The position numbers and the translations under genes were made by a program. Under the pieces are notes generated by a model. That model was not told the DNA's origin and did not search any database. It was given only the letters and a program-made list of their open reading frames with translations. A stretch of DNA of 64,000 nucleotides from Vibrio japonicus (GTDB lineage Bacteria; Pseudomonadota; Gammaproteobacteria; Enterobacterales; Vibrionaceae): positions 1,240,001 through 1,304,000 of the forward strand of contig NZ_CP102096.1 in NCBI RefSeq assembly GCF_024582835.1. The letters run 5' to 3'. Below are positions 27,454 to 37,155 of the stretch, piece by piece (the first letter of the stretch is position 1; each line of letters starts with the position of its first letter).

Positions 27454-29280
27454 ATGGAAAATAGTATTAAGTCAGTTCATCATCGAAATGCCTTTCTTAT
27501 TGCTCTAAGGTGTGCATTTCTGTTTTCCGTTGCTTCTATCTCTTATACGTTGATAAACGAACATCAACATTTGAACGAGCTGTATATTCTATTTCCTATT
27601 AGCATTTTAATGGCCTATTTCGCTCGTCGCCATCAAACAAAAGTTGTTTGCTCTCTATTCTCTTTATTCGTTGTTTTTGCCGGTTCCATAGCCGACCCAC
27701 TGAGTATTGATACAGTCGAAGAAAGCTTCATTTTATTACCGCTTTGCTACATATTCATTTTTCCAGGGTCGTTATGGCCGATTGCTGTTGGCCTTGCGCT
27801 TGTTTGCAGCTATTTGATTGATTACTCATCTATAGCCCATGACGAATTCTTGGAAGATGCTATTGAAGTGATTTTTATCACGACGTTTGCAACAGTCATG
27901 ACGTACTTCCAACAAAAATCGATAAAACAAGTTCAGCTTTATAAAAAAGCGAGCCTTACGGATTATTTGACAAAGCTATCCAATCGACAGTCGTTTTTTC
28001 AGCAGATAAGAGATTTAGAAGCGAACCAACATACAGACTATGCCCTTATTCAAATTGGGTTAAAAAGGCTTAAAGCTGCCAATGACAACTTAGGTCACGG
28101 ATATGGAGATGAGTTATTGCGTAAGTTTGCAATCCTTATCCGAAAGGCCGTTGGTGAACACGGTAGGGTATTTCGCCTTGGCGGTAATGAGCTGGCAATT
28201 TTGGTTGAGTTCGATGTTGGTGATAATTACAAAGTCGAGCAAATTATTGCTGCATTGGAAAGCCGAAACGATACCGTATGTAACATATACAACACCTGCT
28301 ATACGCTACGTTACAACGGAGGTGTAGCGACGTTAAGTCAGGCTGAGAACAATAAGCGCGTATGGTGTAAAAATGTCGATGCCGCTGAATCAAAAGCTAA
28401 GTTAAACGATGAAGGTAAGATCCAATGGTATGATGATGGCTTAATGGAGGAGACGATTCGTCACCAAAAAATTGAATCTGAGCTAAAAGCGGCGATTCCT
28501 AACAACCAATTATTTCTCGTTTACCAGCCTAAAATCGATGTTGAAAGTAACCAAATTATCGGCGCTGAAGTGCTACTTCGTTGGGAGCATCCGGAGCTTG
28601 GATTGGTATCCCCGCTAGAGTTTATCAGTGTTGCAGAAAAGACAGCCCAAATCATACCGATCGGACGTTGGGTGATAGAGCAGGCGATTAAACAAGCCAA
28701 AGTGTGGCAAGGTCAGGGGCACGACTTATGCGTTGCCGTTAATGTGTCAACGGTGCAGTTTACGCATGACGACATTTATCAATGTATATCTGAAAATCTA
28801 GCAAAGCATGATTTAGCCGCTAAGTACCTTCAGGTAGAAATAACTGAAACTTCGATGATGGACAAACGATCGAAAGTAGCGGAAACCTGTAAGCAGTTGC
28901 AGCAACTGGGAGTGAGTGTAGCTATCGATGATTTTGGGATCGAGTATTCTTCTTTGAATTACTTAAAACATTTGCCGATAGATACAATTAAAATTGATAA
29001 ATCGTTTATAGATGACTGTGTCACTGATGAAATCGATCACATGATAGTGCGTACTATTATTCAAATTGGTCATAATTTAAACAAGCAAGTCGTTGCCGAA
29101 GGCGTTGAAACTGACCAACAGCTTGAATTACTTCGACGTGAAGAATGTACTCAATTCCAAGGTTATTTGTATTCCAAACCAGTTCTTCCTGAACAATTTA
29201 CGCGCTTACTTGAGTCGAATTCGCAAGCAACAATAGAACCTGAAGGTATTCCGCATCGATTTGGTATATCGGCTGGTTAA
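27454..29280 (+). CDS. Membrane c-di-GMP phosphodiesterase: degenerate GGDEF plus EAL
   Basis: 608 residues. Residues 1-155 contain several membrane helices (a MASE-like sensor region). The GGDEF domain spans about 165-310, but its signature reads GGNEL (RLGGNELAIL), so cyclase activity is unlikely. The EAL domain is about 345-590 and keeps the metal and catalytic set: EVLLRWEHP for the EAL motif (Glu kept, EVL), NVSTVQF, EITETSMMD, IDDFGIEYSS, the Lys of IKIDKSF, and VVAEGVETD. The likely activity is hydrolysis of c-di-GMP, with the GGDEF part possibly acting as a GTP-sensing regulator. It is followed 155 bp later by a chemoreceptor gene in the same direction. Confidence 0.88.
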   Translation: MENSIKSVHHRNAFLIALRCAFLFSVASISYTLINEHQHLNELYILFPISILMAYFARRHQTKVVCSLFSLFVVFAGSIADPLSIDTVEESFILLPLCYIFIFPGSLWPIAVGLALVCSYLIDYSSIAHDEFLEDAIEVIFITTFATVMTYFQQKSIKQVQLYKKASLTDYLTKLSNRQSFFQQIRDLEANQHTDYALIQIGLKRLKAANDNLGHGYGDELLRKFAILIRKAVGEHGRVFRLGGNELAILVEFDVGDNYKVEQIIAALESRNDTVCNIYNTCYTLRYNGGVATLSQAENNKRVWCKNVDAAESKAKLNDEGKIQWYDDGLMEETIRHQKIESELKAAIPNNQLFLVYQPKIDVESNQIIGAEVLLRWEHPELGLVSPLEFISVAEKTAQIIPIGRWVIEQAIKQAKVWQGQGHDLCVAVNVSTVQFTHDDIYQCISENLAKHDLAAKYLQVEITETSMMDKRSKVAETCKQLQQLGVSVAIDDFGIEYSSLNYLKHLPIDTIKIDKSFIDDCVTDEIDHMIVRTIIQIGHNLNKQVVAEGVETDQQLELLRREECTQFQGYLYSKPVLPEQFTRLLESNSQATIEPEGIPHRFGISAG

Positions 29281-29435
29281 TTTTTCTCCATTTCATAACA
29301 GTAAATAACTTTGATATTCACTCCAAAAAGTATTTATTCAGGATCTTAAGCAGGCTGAAATGTCGTGCATAGCAAGCCTTTACAATATAGAATTCGGCAC
29401 ACTTCTCATTTCATCAATCACTCTAGATACTAACA

Positions 29436-31319
29436 ATGCAATTTTCACTCAAACAAAAATTGATTGGGGCGAGTTTATTAGCGGTAGTGCTAATGGCGAG
29501 TGCCTTGACATGGCTTTCTGCGAGCCAGCTTTTAGACCAAACCCGACAGGGTGTTCAAACTCGCGCCGCGAGTCTAGCAACAACAGCTTCGGCTGGCATT
29601 TCTGACTGGATGGTTATTCGCAAAGACATCGCAAAAGCGTTTAATGGTTACAGTGAAGAAGCGAATGTGGTGCCTTACTTACAGCAAGCTCGAAAAGCGG
29701 GTGGGTTCGACGATATCTTTTTAGGTACGCCAGAAGGCGGTATGTATCGTTCTCATCCTGAGCGCAACCGTGCCGACTACGATCCTCGCGTTCGTCCATG
29801 GTACAAAGACGCAAATGCAGCCGGTACGCAAATCATTACGACGGCTTACAAAGATGCCATTACGAATGCCCTATTGGTGACTATCGCGGAACCCATTCGT
29901 CGTGGTGGTCAATTCGTTGGGGTAGTCGGTGCGGATGTACTCATTGACCAATTGATTGATGACGTTATTAATCTTGATGTTGGCGAAAATGCTTACGCAA
30001 TGTTGATTGATGCTCAAAATGGCACATTTTTAGCACACCCGAACAAGAATCTGTTGTTGAAACCAGTGACGACATTGTCAGAAAGTATGACGATGCATGC
30101 CATCGAGAAAGTGGCGAATGAAGGCGTCGTTAAAACTATTCAACGCGATAATAAAGACAAAATCTATTTCTTTAAGAAAGTGCCGGGTACACAGTGGTAT
30201 TTTGCAACTGAAATGGATCGTGAAACCGAGGAAGCAGCGTATAGCCAGCTACTGTTTGAGCTTATTGTTACCGCTGCCGTGATTACATTCGGTGTTGTTC
30301 TTGTTGTTTCATGGTTGGTGAGTTTCTTATTCCGTGATCTTTCGCGCGTATCAAGAGCACTGGAAGAAATCGCTTCAGGTGAAGGGGATTTAACACAGCG
30401 CTTAGAACCTCGTAGTAATGATGAAGTAGGCCAATTGGCAGAAAACTTCAATAAATTCGTTGCGAATATGCATTCAATGGTGTCTAAGCTTAGCTTGGTG
30501 TCTGCATCTTTGTCTGAGCAGTCAAAACAGACAGCGCAGCATGCGGAAGAGCGAAGCACTCGTATTCGCCACCAGCAAGACGAAATCAATATGGTTGCAA
30601 CGGCAATTAATGAGATGGCTGCGGCAACACAAGAAATTGCAGGTAACGCAGATCATACCGCGCAAAATTCAACGGAAGCGGTTACCGCTTGTGTGCATGG
30701 TGGTCAGCAAGTTGTACAAACTCAAAGCTCAATTCAAAATCTTGCACAAGAAGTACAGGTAGCGACCGACGTTATTCAAGAGCTTGAAGCGCACGGAAAT
30801 AGTATTACGACGATTTTGTCGACTATCCAAGATATCGCGGAACAAACCAACCTATTGGCACTGAATGCGGCGATTGAAGCGGCGCGTGCTGGTGAGCAAG
30901 GTCGTGGTTTCGCTGTGGTGGCTGACGAAGTTCGCGTTCTTAGCCAACGCACCCATGCTTCTACTCAGGAAATTCAGCAAATGATTGAAACCTTGCAGGG
31001 TACAACCTCTAAAGCAGTTAGCATCATGGGTGACAGCCGACAGCTTGCGGACACGAGTGTCGTAGATGCGGACTCTGCAGCAGTCAGCCTGACTCAGATC
31101 CAAACTGCAGTTGAACGTATCAGTGATATGGCCACTCAGATTGCTTCTGCTGCAGAAGAGCAAGCATCGGTAACATCAGAAATTACCCGCAACACAGTAG
31201 GTATACGAGATGTGTCTAATGATCTAGCAGATGAAGCCCACGATGCGGCGGCTCAAGCTGCGCAGCTCTCTGAATTGTCACGTGAGCTAGAAAACGAGAT
31301 TCAACGTTTTAAGCTATAG
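29436..31319 (+). CDS. Methyl-accepting chemotaxis protein with periplasmic dCache-type sensor
   Basis: 627 residues. There is a membrane helix at 8-28 and a periplasmic double-Cache-like domain at about 35-270; [13 protein letters not shown] and [20 protein letters not shown] are the hallmark amino-acid-sensing Cache_1 segments. A second helix near 275-295 leads into a HAMP domain (to about 350) and the coiled-coil signalling domain. The cytoplasmic hairpin tip carries [18 protein letters not shown]. It reports ligand binding to CheA/CheW. No CheB/CheR-binding pentapeptide is seen at the C-terminus (ends IQRFKL). The weak ribosome site upstream of the ATG is unremarkable. Confidence 0.93.
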   Translation: MQFSLKQKLIGASLLAVVLMASALTWLSASQLLDQTRQGVQTRAASLATTASAGISDWMVIRKDIAKAFNGYSEEANVVPYLQQARKAGGFDDIFLGTPEGGMYRSHPERNRADYDPRVRPWYKDANAAGTQIITTAYKDAITNALLVTIAEPIRRGGQFVGVVGADVLIDQLIDDVINLDVGENAYAMLIDAQNGTFLAHPNKNLLLKPVTTLSESMTMHAIEKVANEGVVKTIQRDNKDKIYFFKKVPGTQWYFATEMDRETEEAAYSQLLFELIVTAAVITFGVVLVVSWLVSFLFRDLSRVSRALEEIASGEGDLTQRLEPRSNDEVGQLAENFNKFVANMHSMVSKLSLVSASLSEQSKQTAQHAEERSTRIRHQQDEINMVATAINEMAAATQEIAGNADHTAQNSTEAVTACVHGGQQVVQTQSSIQNLAQEVQVATDVIQELEAHGNSITTILSTIQDIAEQTNLLALNAAIEAARAGEQGRGFAVVADEVRVLSQRTHASTQEIQQMIETLQGTTSKAVSIMGDSRQLADTSVVDADSAAVSLTQIQTAVERISDMATQIASAAEEQASVTSEITRNTVGIRDVSNDLADEAHDAAAQAAQLSELSRELENEIQRFKL

Positions 31320-31364
31320 ACTGTTTTAAGCGGTAGACGTTTTAAGCTGCAGATATAGAAACGA

Positions 31365-31396
31365 AAAAACGCCCGGTTGTCATACCGGGCGTTTTA
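31365..31396. terminator. Bidirectional terminator between the chemoreceptor and purC
   Basis: ACGCCCGGT / ACCGGGCGT, 9-bp stem with TGTCAT loop, A-rich on the left and T-rich on the right, so it can serve both convergent genes. Confidence 0.92.
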
Positions 31397-31427
31397 TTTA
31401 AGAACACGTTATGAAAGGGGGACTGGT

Positions 31428-32531
31428 TTAGTCAATCAGCCCATACTGAGCACTTAAGATATCAATGATTTCTTGTTTTGGATTAGCGCTTAAGTGAATA
31501 GGTTTCCCTGTGATTTTTTCAGCGATGCCTGTGTATGTTCTTGATATATCCATTAGTGATTCAAGTGGAAGCGTATTATCTCGTGCCAGCGCTTCACGTT
31601 CAGGCATGCGTTCTTTGTTTAAAAGAATATCTGGATCAGGGAAGTAGTTCAGCAAGAACTGACGGAAACCTTCTTTCGAGTTTTCAACGATGTTTCCAGC
31701 TTGGTATTCTTTCTCATCCCAAATGCGAGAAGAGTCTGGCGTGCCAACTTCATCCATGTAAATCAGCTTTTCATTACCCGCTGCATCGGTTACGTAACCA
31801 AATTCAAATTTAGTGTCGACAAAGATTTGACCTACATTTGAAAGCGCTTCGCTAATGACACCAAAGCCTTCGCGTAATAGCTTTTCATACTGAGCTATGT
31901 CTTCTCCCTTAGAGAAGTTGAACGCGGCAAAGTTATCTTCGATATTTTTACGTGTGATGTTTACATCATCCGCTTCTGGAACGCCGGGAATCCCTTGTAA
32001 AATGCCCTTCGTTGATGGGGTCATAAGAAGATCAGGAAGTGCTTTATCTTTCTCTAAACCTTCAGGAAGCTCGATTCCGCAAAATTCGCGTTCACCTTTT
32101 TCGTATGCACGCCACATAGAGCCTGTGATGTATTTGCGACAAATCGCTTCAATCATTATTGGCTTTGCTTTTTGAACGATCCAAACCAGTGGGTGAGGGA
32201 TATCAAGGATATGGCTATCAGCTAAGCCATTGTCTTTGAATAGCTTAAACCAATGGTTAGAAATGGCATTGAGCGCAGCACCTTTGCCTGGAACGCCTTT
32301 TAACCCTTCTTCACCATGCCAGATGCAGTCGAAGGCAGAGATTCGGTCACTGATTACCATGATAGCCAAAGGTGCATCAGGGGCAACATCGTAACCTTTT
32401 TCTTCTATCAGACGTTTGCTATCTTCTTCTGTCAGCCAATACACAGAGCGTACTTTTCCACTGTGAACGGGCTTGTTAGTACGAATTGGAAGATCATCAT
32501 TTACGGCAAGAACTTGATCAGCGAGACTCAT
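31428..32531 (-). CDS. purC: Phosphoribosylaminoimidazole-succinocarboxamide synthase PurC (long type)
   Basis: 367 residues. [16 protein letters not shown] at the N-terminus is the nucleotide-binding start, followed by [30 protein letters not shown] and DTKFEFGY, all SAICAR synthetase motifs. It joins CAIR and aspartate with ATP in step seven or eight of IMP synthesis, depending on numbering. The length is well above the roughly 240 residues of the E. coli type and matches the longer form found in vibrios. A PurR box about 100 bp upstream fits purine repression. Confidence 0.96.
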   Translation of the reverse strand: MSLADQVLAVNDDLPIRTNKPVHSGKVRSVYWLTEEDSKRLIEEKGYDVAPDAPLAIMVISDRISAFDCIWHGEEGLKGVPGKGAALNAISNHWFKLFKDNGLADSHILDIPHPLVWIVQKAKPIMIEAICRKYITGSMWRAYEKGEREFCGIELPEGLEKDKALPDLLMTPSTKGILQGIPGVPEADDVNITRKNIEDNFAAFNFSKGEDIAQYEKLLREGFGVISEALSNVGQIFVDTKFEFGYVTDAAGNEKLIYMDEVGTPDSSRIWDEKEYQAGNIVENSKEGFRQFLLNYFPDPDILLNKERMPEREALARDNTLPLESLMDISRTYTGIAEKITGKPIHLSANPKQEIIDILSAQYGLID

Positions 32532-32630
32532 TTAGACATTCCTATCTTTGTCAAAAATGGGCGAAAGCCACTATCGAGGCATTCGATTTGTTGAGCATGA
32601 TACCAGAACTATTTTGTGCTGCCACAGAAA

Positions 32631-32646
32631 AAGCAAACGTTTGCTT
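32631..32646. promoter_or_regulatory. PurR operator upstream of purC
   Basis: AAGCAAACGTTTGCTT, a perfect 16-bp palindrome close to the PurR consensus ACGCAAACGTTTGCGT, located 100-115 bp upstream of the purC start. Confidence 0.88.
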
Positions 32647-32654
32647 AATTTTTA

Positions 32655-32687
32655 AAAAATATAAAAATGCCTCTCGAATAGAGAGGC
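32655..32687 (-). terminator. Intrinsic terminator of sulA
   Basis: On the minus strand GCCTCTC / GAGAGGC with a five-base loop is followed by ATTTTTATATTTTTT. It lies just after the sulA stop codon. Confidence 0.88.
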
Positions 32688-32714
32688 GAATAGACAGTGT
32701 CATTGCCAAGCTTA

Positions 32715-33110
32715 TTAGTGATACTTATGTGTACTGCCCTCGACAAAAAATACTTCACATTGATATTGGCGACCTAAGCTTCGTAGTAAAACCTGATCAA
32801 TATTCGTAATGTCGTTAGAAGCCACCACAGCACTGGCGTTACCAGATTTAATCGCTTTAATGACGATTTCTAGTTCAGAAAGTGTTTGTGACGGTTTCAT
32901 TTGAATGATTTTGGTGCAGCTTACTTTGTATGAAGAGAACTGATCGAAGTCAGGACGTGGACACTCAGCCGTAAATAAGATCCATTGCTCCTGATTAGAC
33001 AAGCCCGCTAAGCGAGTTAGAACTGAGTCATCAATGCTCATTGGGCGGGTAGGTTGTGCGAGAACATTGAATTTTGATACTGAACGAATGTGTGGTTGCT
33101 GCTGAATCAT
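32715..33110 (-). CDS. sulA: SulA-like SOS cell division inhibitor
   Basis: 131 residues, short for SulA (about 169 in E. coli). The core WILFTAECPRPDFDQFSSYK, then KIIQMKPSQTLSELEIVIKA and IKSGNASAVVAS, matches the SulA/RecA-like fold, including the Lys/Gln strand and the exposed helix that binds FtsZ. It should block FtsZ assembly during DNA damage. A consensus LexA box lies 22 bp upstream of the start codon, strong support for SOS control and for the identity. It is monocistronic with its own terminator. Confidence 0.82.
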   Translation of the reverse strand: MIQQQPHIRSVSKFNVLAQPTRPMSIDDSVLTRLAGLSNQEQWILFTAECPRPDFDQFSSYKVSCTKIIQMKPSQTLSELEIVIKAIKSGNASAVVASNDITNIDQVLLRSLGRQYQCEVFFVEGSTHKYH

Positions 33111-33131
33111 AATACTGTCCTTTCATACATG

Positions 33132-33147
33132 CTGTATGTGTATACAG
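33132..33147. promoter_or_regulatory. LexA (SOS) box of sulA
   Basis: CTGT-ATGTGTAT-ACAG, exact CTGT-N8-ACAG, with flanking T/A as in strong boxes. It is placed to overlap the sulA promoter. Confidence 0.92.
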
Positions 33148-33411
33148 TAGTTTAATTGAATATACTGATCAAGTGATTTTGTATGTGAACTAGTCGGTGA
33201 GTAAACTGGGTTAGCTTTTGGTTTGAAATTAAGTTACTGAAAACTAATGGTATTTTACAAATAGTGTTTGATGAAGTTAGATGGGACGAAATGAGGAATT
33301 GTGAGACAAAGCATGTTCGTATAAACAGTGCTATACAGTATTTGGTCGATGCAGTGCTGTATGAAGTTGACCGAGAATTTTTAGCCACCCAGGCAGGTGG
33401 CGTCTAAATTG
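33148..33411. other. Intergenic region between sulA and the glycerophosphodiesterase gene
   Basis: 264 bases, AT-rich. A 78-codon minus-strand open frame runs through it, but it has low-complexity composition, no family resemblance and no clear ribosome site. No structure was recognised apart from the LexA box at its left edge. Confidence 0.4.
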
Positions 33412-34113
33412 TTACAAGAATCTGTCTGGATAATCGCTAAAAATAGCATCTAGGGCTGCTAAGTGCTTAAGCCGATTAGGGTTGTTGACTGTATAGCACC
33501 AAACCTGAAAACCTTCAGAGTGTAATGACTCTATGTGCTTTTTTCTGGTCCAAACATGATTTAAGTTACAGCTATAGGCAGACACTTCATGCAGCAGTTT
33601 CTTCACCTGGGAGGTGAGTCGTTCGCTTAACACGCCCAAACGATATTCGGGCAAGGTGCGGTGTAACTCTCGAATCACGTCTGGGCTAAAACTTGATAAT
33701 AGAATGGATTCACTTTCTATATTCAGAGTGCTTAGGTTTTGTTTCAGTGTTTCGCAGACGTCATGCACATTTTGTTTGTCCAATTTAATCTCTAAATTCA
33801 GCTTAAGTTGGTGTTTTTGGGCGAGCATCAAGAGTTCTTCTAACGTCATAATCGTCTCTCCTTGGAATTTAGCAGAGAACCAACCACCAAAATCGAATTC
33901 GCGAAGTTCATTTAATGTGAATGAATCAATACGACCAACGCCATTACTGCACCTGTCTATCGTATGATCGTGGCAAACGACCAAATGGTTGTCTTTCGTT
34001 GGTTGAATATCGACTTCTACCCACTCCAACCCCAGCTCAATTGCGGCCATTATGCTGGCCTTGGTATTTTCAGGGAATTGACCTGCAATTCCGCGGTGTC
34101 CCACAATAATCAT
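33412..34113 (-). CDS. Glycerophosphodiester phosphodiesterase (GDPD/UgpQ family)
   Basis: 233 residues, cytosolic form without a signal peptide. Catalytic and metal residues are visible: His6-Arg7 and Glu15-Asn16 (VGHRGIAGQFPENT), Glu33 and Asp35 (WVEVDIQPTKD), His48 and His50 (VVCHDHTIDRCS). It hydrolyses glycerophosphodiesters from phospholipid turnover to glycerol-3-phosphate and the alcohol. Typical length for UgpQ-type enzymes. Gene order gives no further clue: divergent from the DMT transporter. Confidence 0.93.
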   Translation of the reverse strand: MIIVGHRGIAGQFPENTKASIMAAIELGLEWVEVDIQPTKDNHLVVCHDHTIDRCSNGVGRIDSFTLNELREFDFGGWFSAKFQGETIMTLEELLMLAQKHQLKLNLEIKLDKQNVHDVCETLKQNLSTLNIESESILLSSFSPDVIRELHRTLPEYRLGVLSERLTSQVKKLLHEVSAYSCNLNHVWTRKKHIESLHSEGFQVWCYTVNNPNRLKHLAALDAIFSDYPDRFL

Positions 34114-34255
34114 CGATGCGATAACCTAATAAAATCGAATAAAAACAGATTACTCTTAATGTTAAATGACAGGTAGAAATTTCTTGGAGTTGACTTGATA
34201 AATCTGACACTATCGAGATTCACAAATAATAACAATTAAGTTAAGAGAAGTTGTT

Positions 34256-35128
34256 TTGAACGCTGAACATAAGTCTGCTTGGATACTGGTTTTGACGACG
34301 GCTTTGGCCGCATTAGGTTGGATTTTTTCCAAAGAGACAATTCAAGGGCTGCCACCATTTGGTTTTGTTGGCTTGAGATTTTTGCTTGCTTCTCTATTCC
34401 TGCTCCCTTTGAGTTATAAAAAATTCAGGGAATTAACGTTGCACTTGCTTCTACAAGCAATAGGCGGTGGAACAATACTGGCGGCAGCGCTTCTGGTCTG
34501 GGTGTACGCGATTTCTGTCAGCGAAACTCTAGGAGAAGGTGCCTTTATCGTCAGTCTTTCAATGATTATCGTGCCCATCTTCGCATGGGCGTTATTTAAA
34601 GATAAACCTAAGCGTGCGTTTTGGATTTCTACGCCAATCGCCATCGTTGGGCTTGCCATGCTCTCTTTAGCCGGACAATGGCAAAGCTCTGGTGCTCATA
34701 TCTGGTTTTTATTTAACGCATGCTTGCTCGCACTTCACTTCAACGTAAACAGTAAACTTGCGCATAAGATGCCAATCTTATTGCTGACCTGTATTCAGCT
34801 ATTTGTCACAGGGATTATTGCGCTGTGTGCATCGGCTCTATTTGAAGAACTCCCTGACAATGTAGAAACATCGATTTGGGGATGGTTTGCGCTTAGTACG
34901 TTATTAGCAACCAGTCTGCGCTATGTGATGCAAACACTAGGTCAAAAAGGAAGTAATTCTGCAAATGCTGCTTTGATTATGTTATTGGAGCCGATATGGA
35001 CAGTCATTCTTAGTATCATTTGGTACGGAGAGGAATTATCAAGAAACAAACTACTTGGCTGTAGCCTTATTCTCTTTGCCCTAATTTTCTATCGTACAGA
35101 TGGTCGATTATTTAAAGTGAAGCAGTAA
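34256..35128 (+). CDS. DMT superfamily (EamA) transporter, paralogue 1
   Basis: 290 residues with ten predicted helices in two EamA repeats (first with LGWIFSKETIQGLPPFGFVGLRF, split here as GWIFSKE and PPFGFVG). Inner-membrane exporter of amino acids or metabolites; substrate unknown. The start is a TTG at 34256 preceded by AAGAGAAG at good spacing; no in-frame ATG or GTG comes before the first helix. It is a clear paralogue of the transporter at 54363-55250, with shared FSK, LPP, FxGxRF, IYAVSVS-type and GxGAFI segments. Confidence 0.85.
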   Translation: MNAEHKSAWILVLTTALAALGWIFSKETIQGLPPFGFVGLRFLLASLFLLPLSYKKFRELTLHLLLQAIGGGTILAAALLVWVYAISVSETLGEGAFIVSLSMIIVPIFAWALFKDKPKRAFWISTPIAIVGLAMLSLAGQWQSSGAHIWFLFNACLLALHFNVNSKLAHKMPILLLTCIQLFVTGIIALCASALFEELPDNVETSIWGWFALSTLLATSLRYVMQTLGQKGSNSANAALIMLLEPIWTVILSIIWYGEELSRNKLLGCSLILFALIFYRTDGRLFKVKQ

Positions 35129-35231
35129 GTTACACCAACTCTCATTTAATCAGCTGCTAAAATTTAATGAGTGGAGGTGGGATCAGCATCGGTTTAGCTC
35201 ACTTTCTGATTATCTGCATAAGGATAAGGCA

Positions 35232-36185
35232 ATGAAGGTAGGCGTAATTGGAGCTGGTGCGGTGGGAGTTGAGATATGTAACTATCTGCTCACGTTGGGT
35301 AGCGTTGGTGAATTGGTATTGCTGGACCAAAACCTAGAGCGTGCAGAGGGGGAAGTATTTGATTTTCGACACACGACTGCGCTTACCTTCACTAAGAATA
35401 CACAAATAACCCCAACAGACGATTATTTGAATTTGATTGGGGCTGACATTGTTGTGATCACTGCTGGCAAGCAACTTACACTCGGTCAGACAAGAATCGA
35501 ACTCGCAGAGTTAAACAGTAAAATTGGTGTTGGTATCGCTAAAGAGTTAGAACGCGTGGCATCGACAGCAATATTGATCGTTGTGACCAATCCTTGTGAC
35601 ACTGTCACTCATTTCATTGTGAAAAATACTTCGTTCCCACGCTCTAGAGTGATCAGTAGTGGCTGTGTTATTGATACCGCTCGACTTATGACCATCGTTG
35701 CCAGCAGGGTGAATCTCGATCCAAAAAACATCTTTGGTTACGTATTAGGTGAGCACGGTTGTAACTGTTTTGCTCCTAAAAGCCTTATCTCTATTGCTGG
35801 CCAGCCAGCGGATTACTATTGTGATACGCATAAACTTGGCCTTATTTGTTCGGATGAACTACTGGAATCAGTCAAGCAATCCGGATATGAGATCTTTAAA
35901 CGTAAACAGAATACAACGCACGGTATCGCAGCAAGTGTATTCAGGATTATTCAGGCAATCATGATCAATGAGCGCTCAGTGCTTCCAGTCGCAACGTTAT
36001 TAGATGGTCAATACGGATTGAAAGATGTGGTTTTGAGTTTACCGACAGTGATAGGAAAAAGTGGCGCAGAACAAACCCTCAGCCATCCATTTACAGAGGA
36101 AGAGGCCGATACGCTTGCTTTGATTGCGAAAAATGTCAGAACGGTAACCGAGCAGATTGCACTAAAAACAGGGCTAAAAATGTGA
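35232..36185 (+). CDS. L-2-hydroxyacid dehydrogenase of the lactate/malate family
   Basis: 317 residues. The Rossmann motif is GAGAVG at 7-12, Asp32 marks NAD preference, and the active-site set is Arg88, Asn120, Asp148/Arg151 and catalytic His175 in GEHG. By my alignment the specificity position six residues before Arg88 is Leu82, where lactate dehydrogenases have Gln and malate dehydrogenases Arg, so the preferred substrate may be a larger 2-hydroxyacid. A real malate dehydrogenase would be elsewhere on the chromosome. The MBL-fold gene starts about 100 bp downstream and may be cotranscribed. Confidence 0.85.
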   Translation: MKVGVIGAGAVGVEICNYLLTLGSVGELVLLDQNLERAEGEVFDFRHTTALTFTKNTQITPTDDYLNLIGADIVVITAGKQLTLGQTRIELAELNSKIGVGIAKELERVASTAILIVVTNPCDTVTHFIVKNTSFPRSRVISSGCVIDTARLMTIVASRVNLDPKNIFGYVLGEHGCNCFAPKSLISIAGQPADYYCDTHKLGLICSDELLESVKQSGYEIFKRKQNTTHGIAASVFRIIQAIMINERSVLPVATLLDGQYGLKDVVLSLPTVIGKSGAEQTLSHPFTEEEADTLALIAKNVRTVTEQIALKTGLKM

Positions 36186-36287
36186 TGGTCAAGTGTGAGT
36201 TCACGAATTAGAGCACCTGCTCTTTCTCGTTTGTTTGATATGTTGCTACATTGTTCATGTTATTACTTTGTTAAATGGGTGGTGATA

Positions 36288-37064
36288 ATGAAGCTCCATA
36301 AAATAGATGGCTATATACAGAAAATGTATCTTGCGGAGTACCCAGATAAGCTTCTTCTGTTAGACGGAGCCAGCAGGGCAGATATCCCTTATTTGAAGCA
36401 CTTTATTACCCATACACTAAATCGGCCCTTTAGTGCGTTGTCTGCTGTTGTCGTTACTCATATGCATCCTGACCATGCAGGTGCTGCTCACAAACTACGT
36501 AAACTGACTGGTTGTAAGATCGTTTCCGCCAATAAACGTGACCACTGGTATCGGGGAATGAATGGCGTGCTGATGCACCTCGCAGATATCGCGCTTGCAA
36601 AGTGGGTGGCCAGCCGATTGAAAAAACCGAATCGCATCCTTTGGTATTCACGAAAATTAAAGCCAGACGTCAAACTCAGTGACGGCGAGAGCATCCCGAT
36701 GTTTGATGATTGGGTGGTCTACGAAGTGCCGGGTCATACTGACAGAGACTTAGCGCTTTACCATTCAGAACAAGATATTCTTTATGCTGCAGATTTGATT
36801 GTGGAAGTGAAGAGTAAACTCATTTCGCCATTCCCGGTTTTTTACCCTGATCAATACAAGGCATCTGTAGCGCGTATTTTTGGGATGCAACCTAAAACCT
36901 TGCTGATTGCACATGGCGGAGAAGTCTCACTGGATGAGCAAGCTTACCAATACATTATTGATACCGCACCTCGCACTCCTGCGACACACTGGAATGCAAC
37001 GAAAGTGAAGTTAAAAAGTTTACTTGGAGCGATTTGGCAGTTTGGATTCGCCGATAAAAAATGA
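36288..37064 (+). CDS. MBL-fold metallohydrolase
   Basis: 258 residues from the ATG at 36288, preceded by GGGTGGTGATA; an upstream extension to 36195 is open but lacks homology-like sequence. The metallo-beta-lactamase motif THMHPDH is at 57-63, followed by GHTDRD near 150, Asp in YAADLI and AHGGEV near 210, giving the two-metal site. Members include glyoxalase II, lactonases and RNases; this one is closest to the generic COG0491 type and the substrate is not inferable. It follows the hydroxyacid dehydrogenase in the same direction. Confidence 0.85.
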   Translation: MKLHKIDGYIQKMYLAEYPDKLLLLDGASRADIPYLKHFITHTLNRPFSALSAVVVTHMHPDHAGAAHKLRKLTGCKIVSANKRDHWYRGMNGVLMHLADIALAKWVASRLKKPNRILWYSRKLKPDVKLSDGESIPMFDDWVVYEVPGHTDRDLALYHSEQDILYAADLIVEVKSKLISPFPVFYPDQYKASVARIFGMQPKTLLIAHGGEVSLDEQAYQYIIDTAPRTPATHWNATKVKLKSLLGAIWQFGFADKK

Positions 37065-37155
37065 AAACAGTATCATTCGAGCGAGTTGTGGTCACAAACT
37101 CGCAAAGGAAAAAGAGGGAAGCGTGACTTCCACTCTTAGACTTGGAGTGCAATCT

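Noticed and set aside
33152..33388. A 78-codon minus-strand frame between sulA and the glycerophosphodiesterase
   Set aside because: Low-complexity, Ser/Thr/Ile-rich composition, no ribosome site, no homology; regarded as chance in AT-rich DNA.
36195..36287. N-terminal extension of the MBL-fold protein
   Set aside because: The extension is not family-like, and the ATG at 36288 has a plausible ribosome site.
37081..37103. Stem GCGAGTT / AACTCGC after the MBL gene
   Set aside because: No T tract follows on either strand, so it is not called a terminator.
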